Source: QHXQ01 sp036389395
Lineage (GTDB): Bacteria; Acidobacteriota; Blastocatellia; Pyrinomonadales; Pyrinomonadaceae
Assembly (NCBI GenBank): GCA_036389395.1
Contig: DASVPY010000034.1
Location: forward strand, 62,001 to 126,000
DNA: 64,000 bases
Direction: 5' to 3'
Part shown: positions 19,342 through 28,064 of the stretch, piece after piece
Numbering within the stretch: the stretch's first letter is position 1
How the letters are laid out: every line of letters starts with the position of its first letter
The notes under the pieces: generated by a model
Seen by the model: only the letters and a program-made list of their open reading frames with translations
What the model was told of the DNA's origin: nothing
Databases searched by the model: none
Made by a program: the position numbers and the translations under genes

Positions 19342-20084
19342 TCCGCGCGACACAACTAGAGAAGCGCATGGGCGGCGCGCCGATCCTGCGCGGCGTGAGT
19401 TTCGCCGTCGGGGCGCGCACGGTGCTCGGCGTAATCGGCGCGTCGGGCAGCGGCAAGACCACGCTGCTGCGCTGCCTGAACGGGCTGGAGCGGATTGACG
19501 GCGGCGCAATCGAATGCGGCGACGTGCGCCTCGACGCCGCGCTCGACGAGGCGACCTACCGGCGGCGCGTGCGCCTGCTGCGGCTCAAGGTGGGGACGGT
19601 CTTCCAACACCTGCACCTGTTCCCGCACCTGTCGGCGCTCGGCAACATCGTGGAAGCGCCGGTACACGTGCTGGGCGAGCCGCGCCGCGCGGCCGAAGAG
19701 CGCGGGCGCGAGTTGCTCGCGGCGGTGGGCTTGGGGCCGGCGGCGGCGCGCTACCCGGAGTCTCTGTCGGGCGGCGAGCAGCAGCGGGTGGCGATTGCGC
19801 GGGCGCTGGCGATGCGGCCGGAGGTGTTGCTGTTCGACGAGCCGACGAGCGCGCTCGACCCGCGGCGCGTCGCCGACATGCGCGCTCTGCTGCGCCGCTT
19901 CGCCGCCGACGGGCACACGCTCGTCGTCGTCTCCCACTCGCTCGGCTTCCTCGCAGGGCTGGCCGACGCGCTGCTCTACATGGAGGCGGGCGAGGTGGTC
20001 GAACAAGGCCCGGCCGCCGAAATCATGAACGCCCCGCGCGACCCGCGGACGAGAGAGTTCTTGGCGGCCGTCAGTAAAGACTAA
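19338..20084 (+). CDS. Amino-acid ABC transporter ATP-binding protein
   Basis: ATPase partner of the preceding fused permease, 248 residues, starting at GTG 19338 in a GTGA overlap with the permease stop. Motifs: Walker A GASGSGKTT, Q-loop VFQHLHLFPH, signature LSGGEQQRVAIARAL, Walker B VLLFDEPTSALDP and the switch histidine in VVVSHS. The FQH-x-x-LFPH stretch is typical of the polar amino-acid importer subfamily (GlnQ/HisP type). Two genes thus encode a complete importer. Confidence 0.93.
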   Translation: MIRATQLEKRMGGAPILRGVSFAVGARTVLGVIGASGSGKTTLLRCLNGLERIDGGAIECGDVRLDAALDEATYRRRVRLLRLKVGTVFQHLHLFPHLSALGNIVEAPVHVLGEPRRAAEERGRELLAAVGLGPAAARYPESLSGGEQQRVAIARALAMRPEVLLFDEPTSALDPRRVADMRALLRRFAADGHTLVVVSHSLGFLAGLADALLYMEAGEVVEQGPAAEIMNAPRDPRTREFLAAVSKD

Positions 20085-20096
20085 CGCGCCCGACTT

Positions 20097-20195
20097 CCTT
20101 TGCGGCCCTTTGCGTTCCTCTTCGCGGCCTTTGCGGTTAAGTCTTAAAGCTTTAACCGCAAAGGCCGCGAAGAGAGCCGCAAAGGGCCGCAAAGG
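20097..20195. repeat. Long CCTTTGCGG hairpin
   Basis: Two arms of about 44 bp (20097-20140 and 20152-20195) pair with only a few mismatches around an 11-base loop. Each arm is built from CCTTTGCGG-type units. It follows the ABC ATPase and could end its transcript, but the stem is far longer than normal terminators and lacks a T-run. The -10 box of the next gene begins directly after it. Confidence 0.88.
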
Positions 20196-20198
20196 GTT

Positions 20199-20204
20199 TA
20201 TACT
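20199..20204 (+). promoter_or_regulatory. -10 box close to start codon (possible leaderless mRNA)
   Basis: TATACT ends 8 bp before the ATG at 20213, and no Shine-Dalgarno is visible. If used, transcription would start at or next to the start codon. The -35 region would fall inside the repeat hairpin. Confidence 0.4.
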
Positions 20205-20212
20205 ATCAACGT

Positions 20213-21088
20213 ATGGCCAAGCTCGCGCTGAGGTTGCCGGAGAACGTGCCGGGCGATTTCTACGTGGACGCGTCGTGCATAGACTGCGACGCGTGCCGGC
20301 AACTCGCGCCCGCGACCTTCCGCGATCACGGTGAGCAGTCGAGCGTCTATTGCCAGCCGGCGGACGAGGCGGAGGAGCGCCGCGCGTTGATGGCGCTCGT
20401 CGCGTGCCCGACCGCCTCCATCGGCGCGACCGGCCGCCACGACAAGCGCGCCGGCATCGAGGCCTTCCCGCTCCACGTCGCCGAGGACGTGTACTTCTGC
20501 GGCTACACGTCGGAGCTGAGCTACGGCGCTTGGAGCTATCTGATCGTGCGCCCGCCCGAACGCGGCGGCAACGTCCTCGTGGACTCGCCCCGCTTCGCCA
20601 CGCGGCTCGTCCGGCGCATCGAGCACCTGGGCGGCGTGCGCCGCATCTTCCTCACGCACCGCGACGACATCGCGGAGCACGCGCGCTTCGCCGCGCGCTT
20701 CCGCGCCGAGCGCGTCATGCACGCCGACGACAACGCCGCGCGCCACGGCGTCGAGCGCGTCGTCGCGGGCGGGGCCGCGCTCAAACTCGACGACGAGTTG
20801 ACCGTCATCCCGACGCCCGGCCACACGCGCGGGCACATGGTCTTGCACTACCGCGACCGCTTCCTCTTCACCGGCGATCACCTCGCGTGGTCGCCCGCGC
20901 GCGCGACGCTCACCGCGTTCCGCTCGGTCTGCTGGTACTCCTGGGCCGAACAGACGCGCTCGATGGCGCGGCTGCTCGACTACCCGTTCGAGTGGGTGCT
21001 GCCCGGCCACGGCCGCATACACCACGCCCCGGCCGCAGAGATGCGCGCGCACCTCGAACGCTGCGTCGAGTGGATGAAAACCGGGTAG
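20213..21088 (+). CDS. Ferredoxin/metallo-beta-lactamase-fold fusion protein
   Basis: A 291-residue protein. Residues 1-70 form a ferredoxin-like domain with C22, C25 and C28 (CIDCDAC) and C65 (ACPTAS), fitting one [4Fe-4S] cluster. The rest is a metallo-beta-lactamase fold with a variant first motif THRDDIAEH (H149, D151, D152, H156) instead of HxHxDH, then GHTRGH (H204, H208), FTGDH (D222) and a final GHG. The same THRDD variant is known in a ferredoxin-linked MBL family in cyanobacteria and plants. Electron transfer or hydrolysis is possible; function is not established. Faces the decahaem gene across a terminator. Confidence 0.85.
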   Translation: MAKLALRLPENVPGDFYVDASCIDCDACRQLAPATFRDHGEQSSVYCQPADEAEERRALMALVACPTASIGATGRHDKRAGIEAFPLHVAEDVYFCGYTSELSYGAWSYLIVRPPERGGNVLVDSPRFATRLVRRIEHLGGVRRIFLTHRDDIAEHARFAARFRAERVMHADDNAARHGVERVVAGGAALKLDDELTVIPTPGHTRGHMVLHYRDRFLFTGDHLAWSPARATLTAFRSVCWYSWAEQTRSMARLLDYPFEWVLPGHGRIHHAPAAEMRAHLERCVEWMKTG

Positions 21089-21119
21089 CAGGCAAAAGGC
21101 AAAAGGGAACAACAGAAAC

Positions 21120-21157
21120 AAGCCGGGCGCGTGAGCATTCGCTTACGCGCCCGGCTT
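21120..21157. terminator. Bidirectional terminator
   Basis: A 17-bp stem (one mismatch) with the loop ATTC lies between two convergent genes, followed by TTGTTTGTCTTT. GGCAAAA heptamers at 21091-21106 and a complementary CTTTTGCC on the other side extend the arms outward, placing this terminator inside one of the short-period repeat elements. Confidence 0.8.
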
Positions 21158-21178
21158 GTTTGTCTTTAACTTTTGCCT

Positions 21179-24100
21179 TCACTGCCTGCGTCGCCTGCGG
21201 ATGCGCCAGCCGAAGGCGAGGAGCAGGACGCTGAGGCCCGCGCCGACCGTGGCGGTTGAGCCGAGGCGGCGGGGCAGGGGCAGCAGGGTGTCGAGCGAGA
21301 CGGCCTTGGTCGCCGCGCCGCCCTTGTGGTCGGCGTCGCCGCCGGCCGGCTTAGCCCCCGCGCCGGTTAACGGCTGCGCGGGCGTCGTGGGCGCGTCGCT
21401 GACGGTGTAGACCTGGCCGTTCAGCATGTAGAGACGTTGCATCTCTTCGAGCGTGAACGGGCGCGCGCCGCGGCGGCCGAAGACGGCCAACTGGTTGCCG
21501 CTCTCGTCCACGGCGCGGTCGCGATCCAAGCCCTTCGAGATGGCGATGGCCGGGCCCTTCGTCTTGTACCAGGCGATCAGCTTCGGCTCGGGGCGCGGGC
21601 TGAAGCCGCCGTAGGTCGGCATCGTCTCCGGGTCGGTCAGTTGCAGGATGCGCAAGCCGTTCTTGCCGTCGGCGACGTAGGCGTAGAGGCTCGCGTTGGT
21701 CATCGCGACCTTGACCTGGTGCGTGTCGTTCAGTTGCCCTTCGGCGTTGTACATCTGATCGAGCACAGGCTTCTCAGGGTTCGTCACGTTGATGATCGCG
21801 ATGCCGTCGGGGCCGTCGGCGACGTAGGCATAGGTGCGCGCCACGTACACGTCGTGCGCGTGGTTGAGCTTGACCTCCGCGCCTTCGACGAGGTGCGCGT
21901 CTTCGGGCTTCGTCACGTCCACCACCTGGAGGCCGTCCTCGGTGGCGACGAAGGCGTAGCGGAACTGGATGGCGACCGACTTCGGCTCGCGCAGCGGGAT
22001 GGTCTTGACGACGCGCGGCTCCGTCGGCTTGTCTATGTTGACGATGACGAGCGCCTTGTCGGTCGTGATGTAGGCGTGCTCGCCGGCGATCTGGATGCTG
22101 TTGCCGTTGTTGAGCACGCCGTCCGGGTTCCACGTCAGCGCGCGCTTCAGGTAGTTGTTGAGCGGGTCGCCGTCCAACAGCGTCGCGGCGTTGACCAAGA
22201 TCAGCCCCTCGTACTTGTCCACGACGTAGAGGAAGGCGTAGAGCAGGTGGATCGGCTGCTCCTGGTTGTTGGGGTTGCGCGAGCGCGCCGGATCGACGCC
22301 GAGCGTGGTGGGCGAAGCGACCGCGGTGGCGTACTTGGTCTTGACCCAGAAGCGCTGCCCGAAGCGCGAGACGGGCGCGGTCGTGATGCGCTCGGAGAAG
22401 CCCTTGTGATCGATCTGCGCCACGTCGTAGACGCGCAGGCCGCCCTCGCCCGCCGCCACGTAGGCGTACTCGCCGCGCAACTGCACGCTCAGGACTTCCG
22501 GGTTGCCGATGTGCTCGAAGTAGGTCTTCAGCTCGCGCTTGTCCTTGTTGACGAACTGGTCGTAGTCCGCCGGGTAGGCCAGCTTGTGCAGCGTGCTGCC
22601 CTTGACGGCCTGCGGCTCCATGTGCTCGGTCACGGGGATGACTTCGAGCGCCTCCTCGCAGGCGACGTAGACGTAGCGGCCCATGAAGTTCACGAAGTTC
22701 GTGCCCTGCATGAGCAGTTGCGCCATCCACGCGTTGTTGTCGTTCTGCTCGGAGAGGTGGCAGTCCGAGCAGCCCTTGGTCTCGACCGAGCGGACGGTGT
22801 GCGGCACGTGGGTCGAGAAGGCCTGCCCGCTGTAGCCCTCGGCCGAGATGGTCTGCTGCTGCGAGTAGATCCACTCGCGGTTCTGGTTCTGCGAGCTGAC
22901 GATGACGGCCGAGCGCGACGCGGCGGGCGCGATGCGGTGGCCCGTGACCGTGCCGTCCTTGGCCAGCATGAACACGTCGTCGCGCAAGACCTGGAAGTTG
23001 TAGGTCGTGAAGTTGCGCGACTCCGTGGCCTCGTTGTGCCGGTTCGGCATCTTGCGGTTGGCGGTCATCGAGAGGTGGCAGCCGAAGCAGCTCGTCATCC
23101 ACGAGGAGTGACAGGCGAAGCAGGTCATCTCCTTGTCGGGGTGGGCGAGTTGCGCCTCGTCGCCGGGGACTGCGCCCCAGGTCTTGTTGTCCTTCTGGAT
23201 CGTCTTGGCGTAGTGCGACGCCGGGCTGTAGTCGGGCGACTTCGGGTCAATGGTGTCGCGCGTCTGCTTGACGCGCCACCAGCGGCCCGGATCGACCAGC
23301 GAGTTCTGGATGACCTCGCCCTTGTTGAAGTCGGCGGTCTGCGGCTGCCCCTTGTCGTCCTTGTAGGTCTTGCTCAGCTTGGTGTCGGCGGGCTTGTCCG
23401 GCGAGCCGGGGGCGACCTCGAAGACCGGAATCCAGTTGCCCTCCGCGTCGTGCGTGTAGAGGTTCTTGCCGGCGCTGGCGGGCGTGCGCCGGCGCGGCGC
23501 GCGCAGGTTGCGACCCTTGTCGGTGTCCACGAGTTGGCCGCCCGTGCCGTCCTGCCCGATGGCGGGGCCGGAGGTGACGAGCTTGGTGCGCTCCTGGATC
23601 GTGCCGTGGCAGTCGGTGCAGTCGATCTCGATGGCGGCGCGCGGCTCGTTGTAGAGGATGCCCGTGCCGTGCGAGTCCTGCCGGAAGTGGCAGTCCACGC
23701 AGTGCATGCCCTTCTCCAGGTGGATGTCCTTGAGGTGGACAGCCTTGCCCTGGGCCTTGTCCGGTTTGGTGGCGTAGGACAACGGGTCGTTGTCCTTGTA
23801 GTTGAGGGCGCTGTTGAGCTTCTTCGCCGTCATGGTCTTGATGGGGCGGCCGTAGGCGTCGGTGTAGTTGCCCAGGCGGTCGCGCTTGAAGACGGCGCGG
23901 TAGAGCCAGCCGTGGCCGTGGTAGTCGGCGAGCTGCGTGTTCTTGAACTCCTCCGCGTTCAGCTTGCCCTTGGGGTCGCCGACGGTGACGAGGAAGTCGT
24001 CCGGGGAGAGGCGCTCCTTGTCCTTGAACTCCGTCCACTTGCCGCGGGGCGACGCGCCTTCGGGGTTGCGGTTGTACTTGTACTGCTCCTCGTCCTGCGA

Positions 24101-25405
24101 CGGGTTGTGCTGTTCGGGGCGGTAGAGCTTATCGCCGTCCGTCTCGTTGTCCCACCAGAGCATGCCCGTGTAGGTGGCGACCATGTTCTCGCCGGGGTGC
24201 ATGTGGCAGACCATGCACTGCGAGGTCGGGATGGCGGAGGTCAGCGTGTGCTTGATCGGGTGGCCCGGCTCGTTGCGCGGGATGGTCGTGTCGCCCGTCT
24301 TCGAGTAGCCCATGTTGCCGTCTTCATAGTAGTGGCCCGAGTTCACCTCGCTGCGGTCGTTGGCGTAGACGACGTGGCAGGCGGTGCAGCCCGAAGAGCG
24401 GAAGTCGCCGGGGTGATCGTTCGTGCCGAGGTGGTTCAAAGTCGGATCGAGCAGGCGCGTCTTCTGGAGACCGAGGAAGACGGGGTCGGTGCGCTGCTGC
24501 GTGCCGAGGCCGCGGGCGCTCAAGCCCTTGCGCGGCTTGCCGGGGTCTTCGTCCTTCTCGGGCAGACCCACGTCGAGGCGGCCCTTGTCGCCGCGCTCGA
24601 AGACGCGCAGGATGTTGCCGGGTTCCGAAATCTCCCAGCGGGCCGGCGGCACGACGAACAGCAGCCAGCCCTTCTGCATCTGCTGTTCGAGCGTCGGCTG
24701 CGGCACGTTGAGCAGCATCTCGGGGTAGCCGGCGGGCGAGTAGCTCTCGCCGAACTGCGTGTCGCGGATCGGGTAGCCGCCGTTGTTGTAGAACGCCGCG
24801 CCGTAGAGGAAGCCGCCGTGGCGCATGCTGCTCGTCTCGTTGGCCACGACCTCGACCGAGTGGCACTCGCCGCAGGTCTTGCGCGTGACGCGGAAGTCGC
24901 CGGGGTTGATGAAGCGGACGTACTCCCAGCTCTCCTGGTTCATGGCCGCGTTGACGCGCTCGGGGTTGGCGGTCGTCCGCTTGCCCTTGTACTGCCAGAC
25001 TTCGGGCTTGCTGGGGCGCACGTGCGCCTCCTCGGCGGTCGTGGCGACGGGGTTGCCGCCGTGGCAGTAGGTGCAGGTCAGCCCCTGCCCGTCTTTGCCG
25101 TCGGCGGTGATCTTGCCGTCCGCGGTCGCGTGCATCGCCTCGGTCGCGCCGTGGCACTGGGTCGAGGAGCAGCCCTCGGTCGCGGGCACTTTGGTCTGCG
25201 CGGCGGCGGGGGCCGGGGCGGGGCGCGCCGCGGCGGGCGCGGCCGTGTCGGCCGGCGCGGCGGCGGCCGGCGCGGGCGGCGCGGGCGGCGCGGTGTTGCT
25301 GTTGGCGGACGAGCGCGCGCCCGACAGCGTGAGCGCCGCGACGAGCGCGCACGTGCCGAGGACGAGCAGCAGCTTAAACCTGTCAACTAGTCCGAACCGG
25401 TGCAT
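21179..25405 (-). CDS. Decahaem cytochrome c with LVIVD-repeat beta-propeller
   Basis: An exported 1,408-residue protein. After a signal/anchor helix (KLLLVLGTCALVAALTLSGA) and an Ala/Pro-rich linker come ten haem-binding motifs: one CX4CH (CSSTQCH, about residue 79) and nine CXXCH (near 109, 176, 338, 395, 568, 595, 761, 772 and 878). The C-terminal third holds LVIVD-type repeats (for example YAYVADGPDGIAIINVTNPE), which form a propeller. It ends with a hydrophobic helix and RIRRRRR, a likely membrane anchor. A good Shine-Dalgarno (AGGAGAGG) precedes the ATG. The gene downstream of the adjacent gap, an outer-membrane barrel, is in the same direction. Likely an electron-transfer protein facing the periplasm or surface. 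Confidence 0.9.
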   Translation of the reverse strand: MHRFGLVDRFKLLLVLGTCALVAALTLSGARSSANSNTAPPAPPAPAAAAPADTAAPAAARPAPAPAAAQTKVPATEGCSSTQCHGATEAMHATADGKITADGKDGQGLTCTYCHGGNPVATTAEEAHVRPSKPEVWQYKGKRTTANPERVNAAMNQESWEYVRFINPGDFRVTRKTCGECHSVEVVANETSSMRHGGFLYGAAFYNNGGYPIRDTQFGESYSPAGYPEMLLNVPQPTLEQQMQKGWLLFVVPPARWEISEPGNILRVFERGDKGRLDVGLPEKDEDPGKPRKGLSARGLGTQQRTDPVFLGLQKTRLLDPTLNHLGTNDHPGDFRSSGCTACHVVYANDRSEVNSGHYYEDGNMGYSKTGDTTIPRNEPGHPIKHTLTSAIPTSQCMVCHMHPGENMVATYTGMLWWDNETDGDKLYRPEQHNPSQDEEQYKYNRNPEGASPRGKWTEFKDKERLSPDDFLVTVGDPKGKLNAEEFKNTQLADYHGHGWLYRAVFKRDRLGNYTDAYGRPIKTMTAKKLNSALNYKDNDPLSYATKPDKAQGKAVHLKDIHLEKGMHCVDCHFRQDSHGTGILYNEPRAAIEIDCTDCHGTIQERTKLVTSGPAIGQDGTGGQLVDTDKGRNLRAPRRRTPASAGKNLYTHDAEGNWIPVFEVAPGSPDKPADTKLSKTYKDDKGQPQTADFNKGEVIQNSLVDPGRWWRVKQTRDTIDPKSPDYSPASHYAKTIQKDNKTWGAVPGDEAQLAHPDKEMTCFACHSSWMTSCFGCHLSMTANRKMPNRHNEATESRNFTTYNFQVLRDDVFMLAKDGTVTGHRIAPAASRSAVIVSSQNQNREWIYSQQQTISAEGYSGQAFSTHVPHTVRSVETKGCSDCHLSEQNDNNAWMAQLLMQGTNFVNFMGRYVYVACEEALEVIPVTEHMEPQAVKGSTLHKLAYPADYDQFVNKDKRELKTYFEHIGNPEVLSVQLRGEYAYVAAGEGGLRVYDVAQIDHKGFSERITTAPVSRFGQRFWVKTKYATAVASPTTLGVDPARSRNPNNQEQPIHLLYAFLYVVDKYEGLILVNAATLLDGDPLNNYLKRALTWNPDGVLNNGNSIQIAGEHAYITTDKALVIVNIDKPTEPRVVKTIPLREPKSVAIQFRYAFVATEDGLQVVDVTKPEDAHLVEGAEVKLNHAHDVYVARTYAYVADGPDGIAIINVTNPEKPVLDQMYNAEGQLNDTHQVKVAMTNASLYAYVADGKNGLRILQLTDPETMPTYGGFSPRPEPKLIAWYKTKGPAIAISKGLDRDRAVDESGNQLAVFGRRGARPFTLEEMQRLYMLNGQVYTVSDAPTTPAQPLTGAGAKPAGGDADHKGGAATKAVSLDTLLPLPRRLGSTATVGAGLSVLLLAFGWRIRRRRRQ

Positions 25406-25535
25406 TAAACCTCTCCTGTGGCTGGAGCAGAAGCCGATGAATACTTCAAAGATGTAAGCCTGGCCGAGACCGTTAAAGCCTGTCGGGCGCGGGCGGGGCG
25501 GCGCGCCGGGTCATGTCGTCGCGCCGCCCGCGCCC

Positions 25536-27638
25536 TTAGAAGATGAACTTCAACTGCGCGAACAGCGCGTAGAGCGGCTTGTTCGGGTTGATGATGACGT
25601 TGTCGGGCGTGCAGTAGTCGCGCACGTTCTCCGGGCAGTTGCGCGTCCGGTCGGTGTAGATGTCGCGGAAGCCGCGGCGCGGCTTCAGGGTGGACGCGCC
25701 GAAGGTGAACTGGATGTTGTTCGTGAGCAGCGGGCGGTAGGTGACGCCCAGGCTCAGGTCGAAGCCGATGTCGTGGCGGATGTGGTTCTGGAAGAGCAGG
25801 TATTCGAGCGACTCGGTGCGGTGGAAGCGCAGGTAGTTGGCGTTCAGGAGCACCTTGATGCGCTGCGTCAGGTCAACGTCGAGGCCGGCGTTGTAGATGA
25901 AGATGCCGGGGTTGACGAAGTTCGCCTGCCCCTGCGTCTTGCTGCTGCGCAGGGAGGGCAGGAGCGAGTTGGGCTGCACGAGGCCGACCGCCGCGCCCGT
26001 GAGCGGGATGCCCACGCGGTTCCAGAACGAGAACTGCCCGCCGGAGAAGTTCGGGTCGTCGAAGATGGCGTCGAAGCCGGTCGCCGTGCCGTCGGTCGGG
26101 TTCTTGTCGCCCTGCGCGAAGAAGAACGACGCCTTGTAGCGCAGGAAGTCTTTATCGAGCGAGGCCTCGACCGCCGCCATGTTCGAGCGGATGCGCTGGA
26201 ACTTGCCGGCGATGGGGTTGCGCGAATCTTGACCGAGCGCGAAGTAATAGGCGTTCGTCAGGTTGATGCGGCCCAAGTGGCCGTCGCCGTTCAGCCCGAT
26301 GTAGCCGACGTTGACCGTGTGCGGGCGGAAGTCGCCGATGAGCGCGGGCCGGACGAGGAAGCCGTTGCGGTCATACTCGACCGAGCGGCGGTCGTTGTTG
26401 AAGGCGAAGACGACCTGCCCGGTGTAGCCCTTCATCAAGAAGTCTTGCCGGAAGATGTTCGCCATGTAGATGCGCTGCGGGCGCAGGTCGAAGCGGTTGA
26501 GGCCGGAGTTGGTGTCCTTCTCCAACTGCGCGAACATGGTCGCGTTCCACTGGAAGCGGTTGTTCTTCCACCCGCCGAAGAGGCGCGCGCCGAGGTTGTT
26601 GTCGCTGTAGAGGAAGCCGCGCGCGTCCGAGACGAAGGGCTGGATGCCGGCGCGGATCGAGATGAAGTCGAAGTTCGCGTTCACGTCTTCGAGCTTGACC
26701 TCGCCGAAGGCCTCTTCGAGCGAGAACTGCGAGTCGGTGCGGCGCGTGCCGCGGCGCACGTCAATGTTGATGACGCCGGTCTCGCGCGCGCGCACGAAGT
26801 TCGGCAAAGAGAAGGTCGGCGAAATCTTGATGGCCCAGGTGCGCGGGCGGAACGTCGAGTCGCCGCTGAACATCTCGAAGGTCAGTTGCGCGATGTGGTT
26901 GACGGCCAAGACTTCGGGCTTGCCGAAGAACTCGGCGCTACCGGGCCGCGCGCTCGACACGTTCGACGGGATGGGCGTGCGCTGCTGCTGCACGACGACC
27001 GTGTCCACGGCCGAGAGGATCATGAAGACCTTCTGCCCGAAGATCGGGTAGTCGCCCTTGAGCACGCTCTGATCGTAGGGGTTGTACCACTGGCCCTTGC
27101 GGAACGGGATGTCGCGCCCGCGGTTGAAGTCGCCGTAGCGGTCGTACTCCGGGAAGGCGATGCGCCAGCGGTCGCGCACCTCGCGCCGGCCCGGCTGCGT
27201 CTGCGGCGCGGCCTCGTCCGTGACGCGCCCGGCGTAGCCGAGCGGCGCGCGGTCGGCCAGCGGATCGACGATGTTGAGCTTCTCCGCCTCCTTCAACTCG
27301 ACCTCGACCGTCTCGGTCGCGCCGGCGGCGAGGATGATGTTCTCGCGGTCGAACATCGCCATGCCGGGCGCTTCGACCATGATGCGGTACGCGCCGGGGC
27401 GGAGCTTGAAGGAGAACGCGCCGCCCGAGTCGGCGCGCTTGATCTCGCGCTGGGTCGTGACCTGGTTGACGGCCGTCACGGTCGCCCCGGCGACGGCCGC
27501 CTTGGCGGCGTTGCGCACGGTGCCGGTGATGCGCCCGTCCTGCGCGGCGGCGGCCGCGGCGCAGAGCGCGATGAGCATGAAGGCGCGGACGAGCCGGCCC
27601 CCGGAGAGCGGCGTGCTCAAGACTGGCATGCGGGACAT
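25536..27638 (-). CDS. Outer-membrane beta-barrel with carboxypeptidase-regulatory domain
   Basis: A 700-residue protein with signal peptide (FMLIALCAAAAAAQ), then a CarboxypepD_reg-like beta-sandwich (about residues 36-115: ITGTVRNAAKAAVAGATVTA), then a long series of amphipathic strands ending in AQLKFIF, with the terminal phenylalanine typical of outer-membrane barrels. A TonB plug domain is not visible, so it is not a standard TonB receptor. It is transcribed in the same direction as the decahaem cytochrome 130 bp downstream, so the two may work together, for example as barrel and cytochrome of an outer-membrane conduit. That link is inference. Confidence 0.82.
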   Translation of the reverse strand: MSRMPVLSTPLSGGRLVRAFMLIALCAAAAAAQDGRITGTVRNAAKAAVAGATVTAVNQVTTQREIKRADSGGAFSFKLRPGAYRIMVEAPGMAMFDRENIILAAGATETVEVELKEAEKLNIVDPLADRAPLGYAGRVTDEAAPQTQPGRREVRDRWRIAFPEYDRYGDFNRGRDIPFRKGQWYNPYDQSVLKGDYPIFGQKVFMILSAVDTVVVQQQRTPIPSNVSSARPGSAEFFGKPEVLAVNHIAQLTFEMFSGDSTFRPRTWAIKISPTFSLPNFVRARETGVINIDVRRGTRRTDSQFSLEEAFGEVKLEDVNANFDFISIRAGIQPFVSDARGFLYSDNNLGARLFGGWKNNRFQWNATMFAQLEKDTNSGLNRFDLRPQRIYMANIFRQDFLMKGYTGQVVFAFNNDRRSVEYDRNGFLVRPALIGDFRPHTVNVGYIGLNGDGHLGRINLTNAYYFALGQDSRNPIAGKFQRIRSNMAAVEASLDKDFLRYKASFFFAQGDKNPTDGTATGFDAIFDDPNFSGGQFSFWNRVGIPLTGAAVGLVQPNSLLPSLRSSKTQGQANFVNPGIFIYNAGLDVDLTQRIKVLLNANYLRFHRTESLEYLLFQNHIRHDIGFDLSLGVTYRPLLTNNIQFTFGASTLKPRRGFRDIYTDRTRNCPENVRDYCTPDNVIINPNKPLYALFAQLKFIF

Positions 27639-28064
27639 GAAGGGCCTCTAGTTAAAGACGTGGGCCGCTCCCGACGGGACGTGGGGGCGGACTTGTCAGC
27701 TTCGAGAAAGTGTCTTACGAGATCAATCTCAGCGCTTGATGAAGAGCTTGCTGGTGCTTGGTCGAATTAGCCTTGCGAGCGTATGCCTTGTAGCACATTC
27801 GGCGGCCGGCGCGCAACGAAAAAGTTCCGCCCGCGCGGAAATCGCGGCGCGCGCAAACCGGCGCGGGCGCGGCAGCCGTAATTCCGAAATTATCCGAAAA
27901 TACTTGCGGCCCGCGCGGCCCGCCCGCGCCGGCCGCGCGCCTCAGAAAAATCCCTTGACTCGGATAAGTTTGATGGTAAAGTGTACGCGCTTCAGCGTCA
28001 GTCCCACTTGATCGTGAACGAACTGCTTGCGTGCTCTTTCATTAAGCAACGCGTAAAAGTCATT
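27639..28064. other. 426-bp divergent intergenic region
   Basis: No gene seen. It separates the minus-strand barrel gene from the plus-strand GlcG/HbpS-domain gene and is less GC-rich in places (around 27715-27740 and 27880-28060). It contains the plus-strand promoter listed separately. On the barrel side only a weak GAGG ribosome-binding site is visible. Confidence 0.6.
27955..27982 (+). promoter_or_regulatory. Promoter of GlcG/HbpS-domain gene
   Basis: TTGACT, 16 bp, TAAAGT, in an AT-richer stretch 83 bp upstream of the ATG at 28065. Confidence 0.55.

Noticed and set aside
21437..25390. A 1,317-codon open frame antisense to the decahaem cytochrome gene
   Set aside because: Its product is a low-complexity Arg/Val/Leu/Asp string typical of antisense frames in GC-rich DNA; the minus-strand frame has signal peptide, ten haem motifs and LVIVD repeats.
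25536..27638. TonB-dependent receptor call for the barrel protein
   Set aside because: No plug domain or TonB box is visible between the regulatory domain and the strands.
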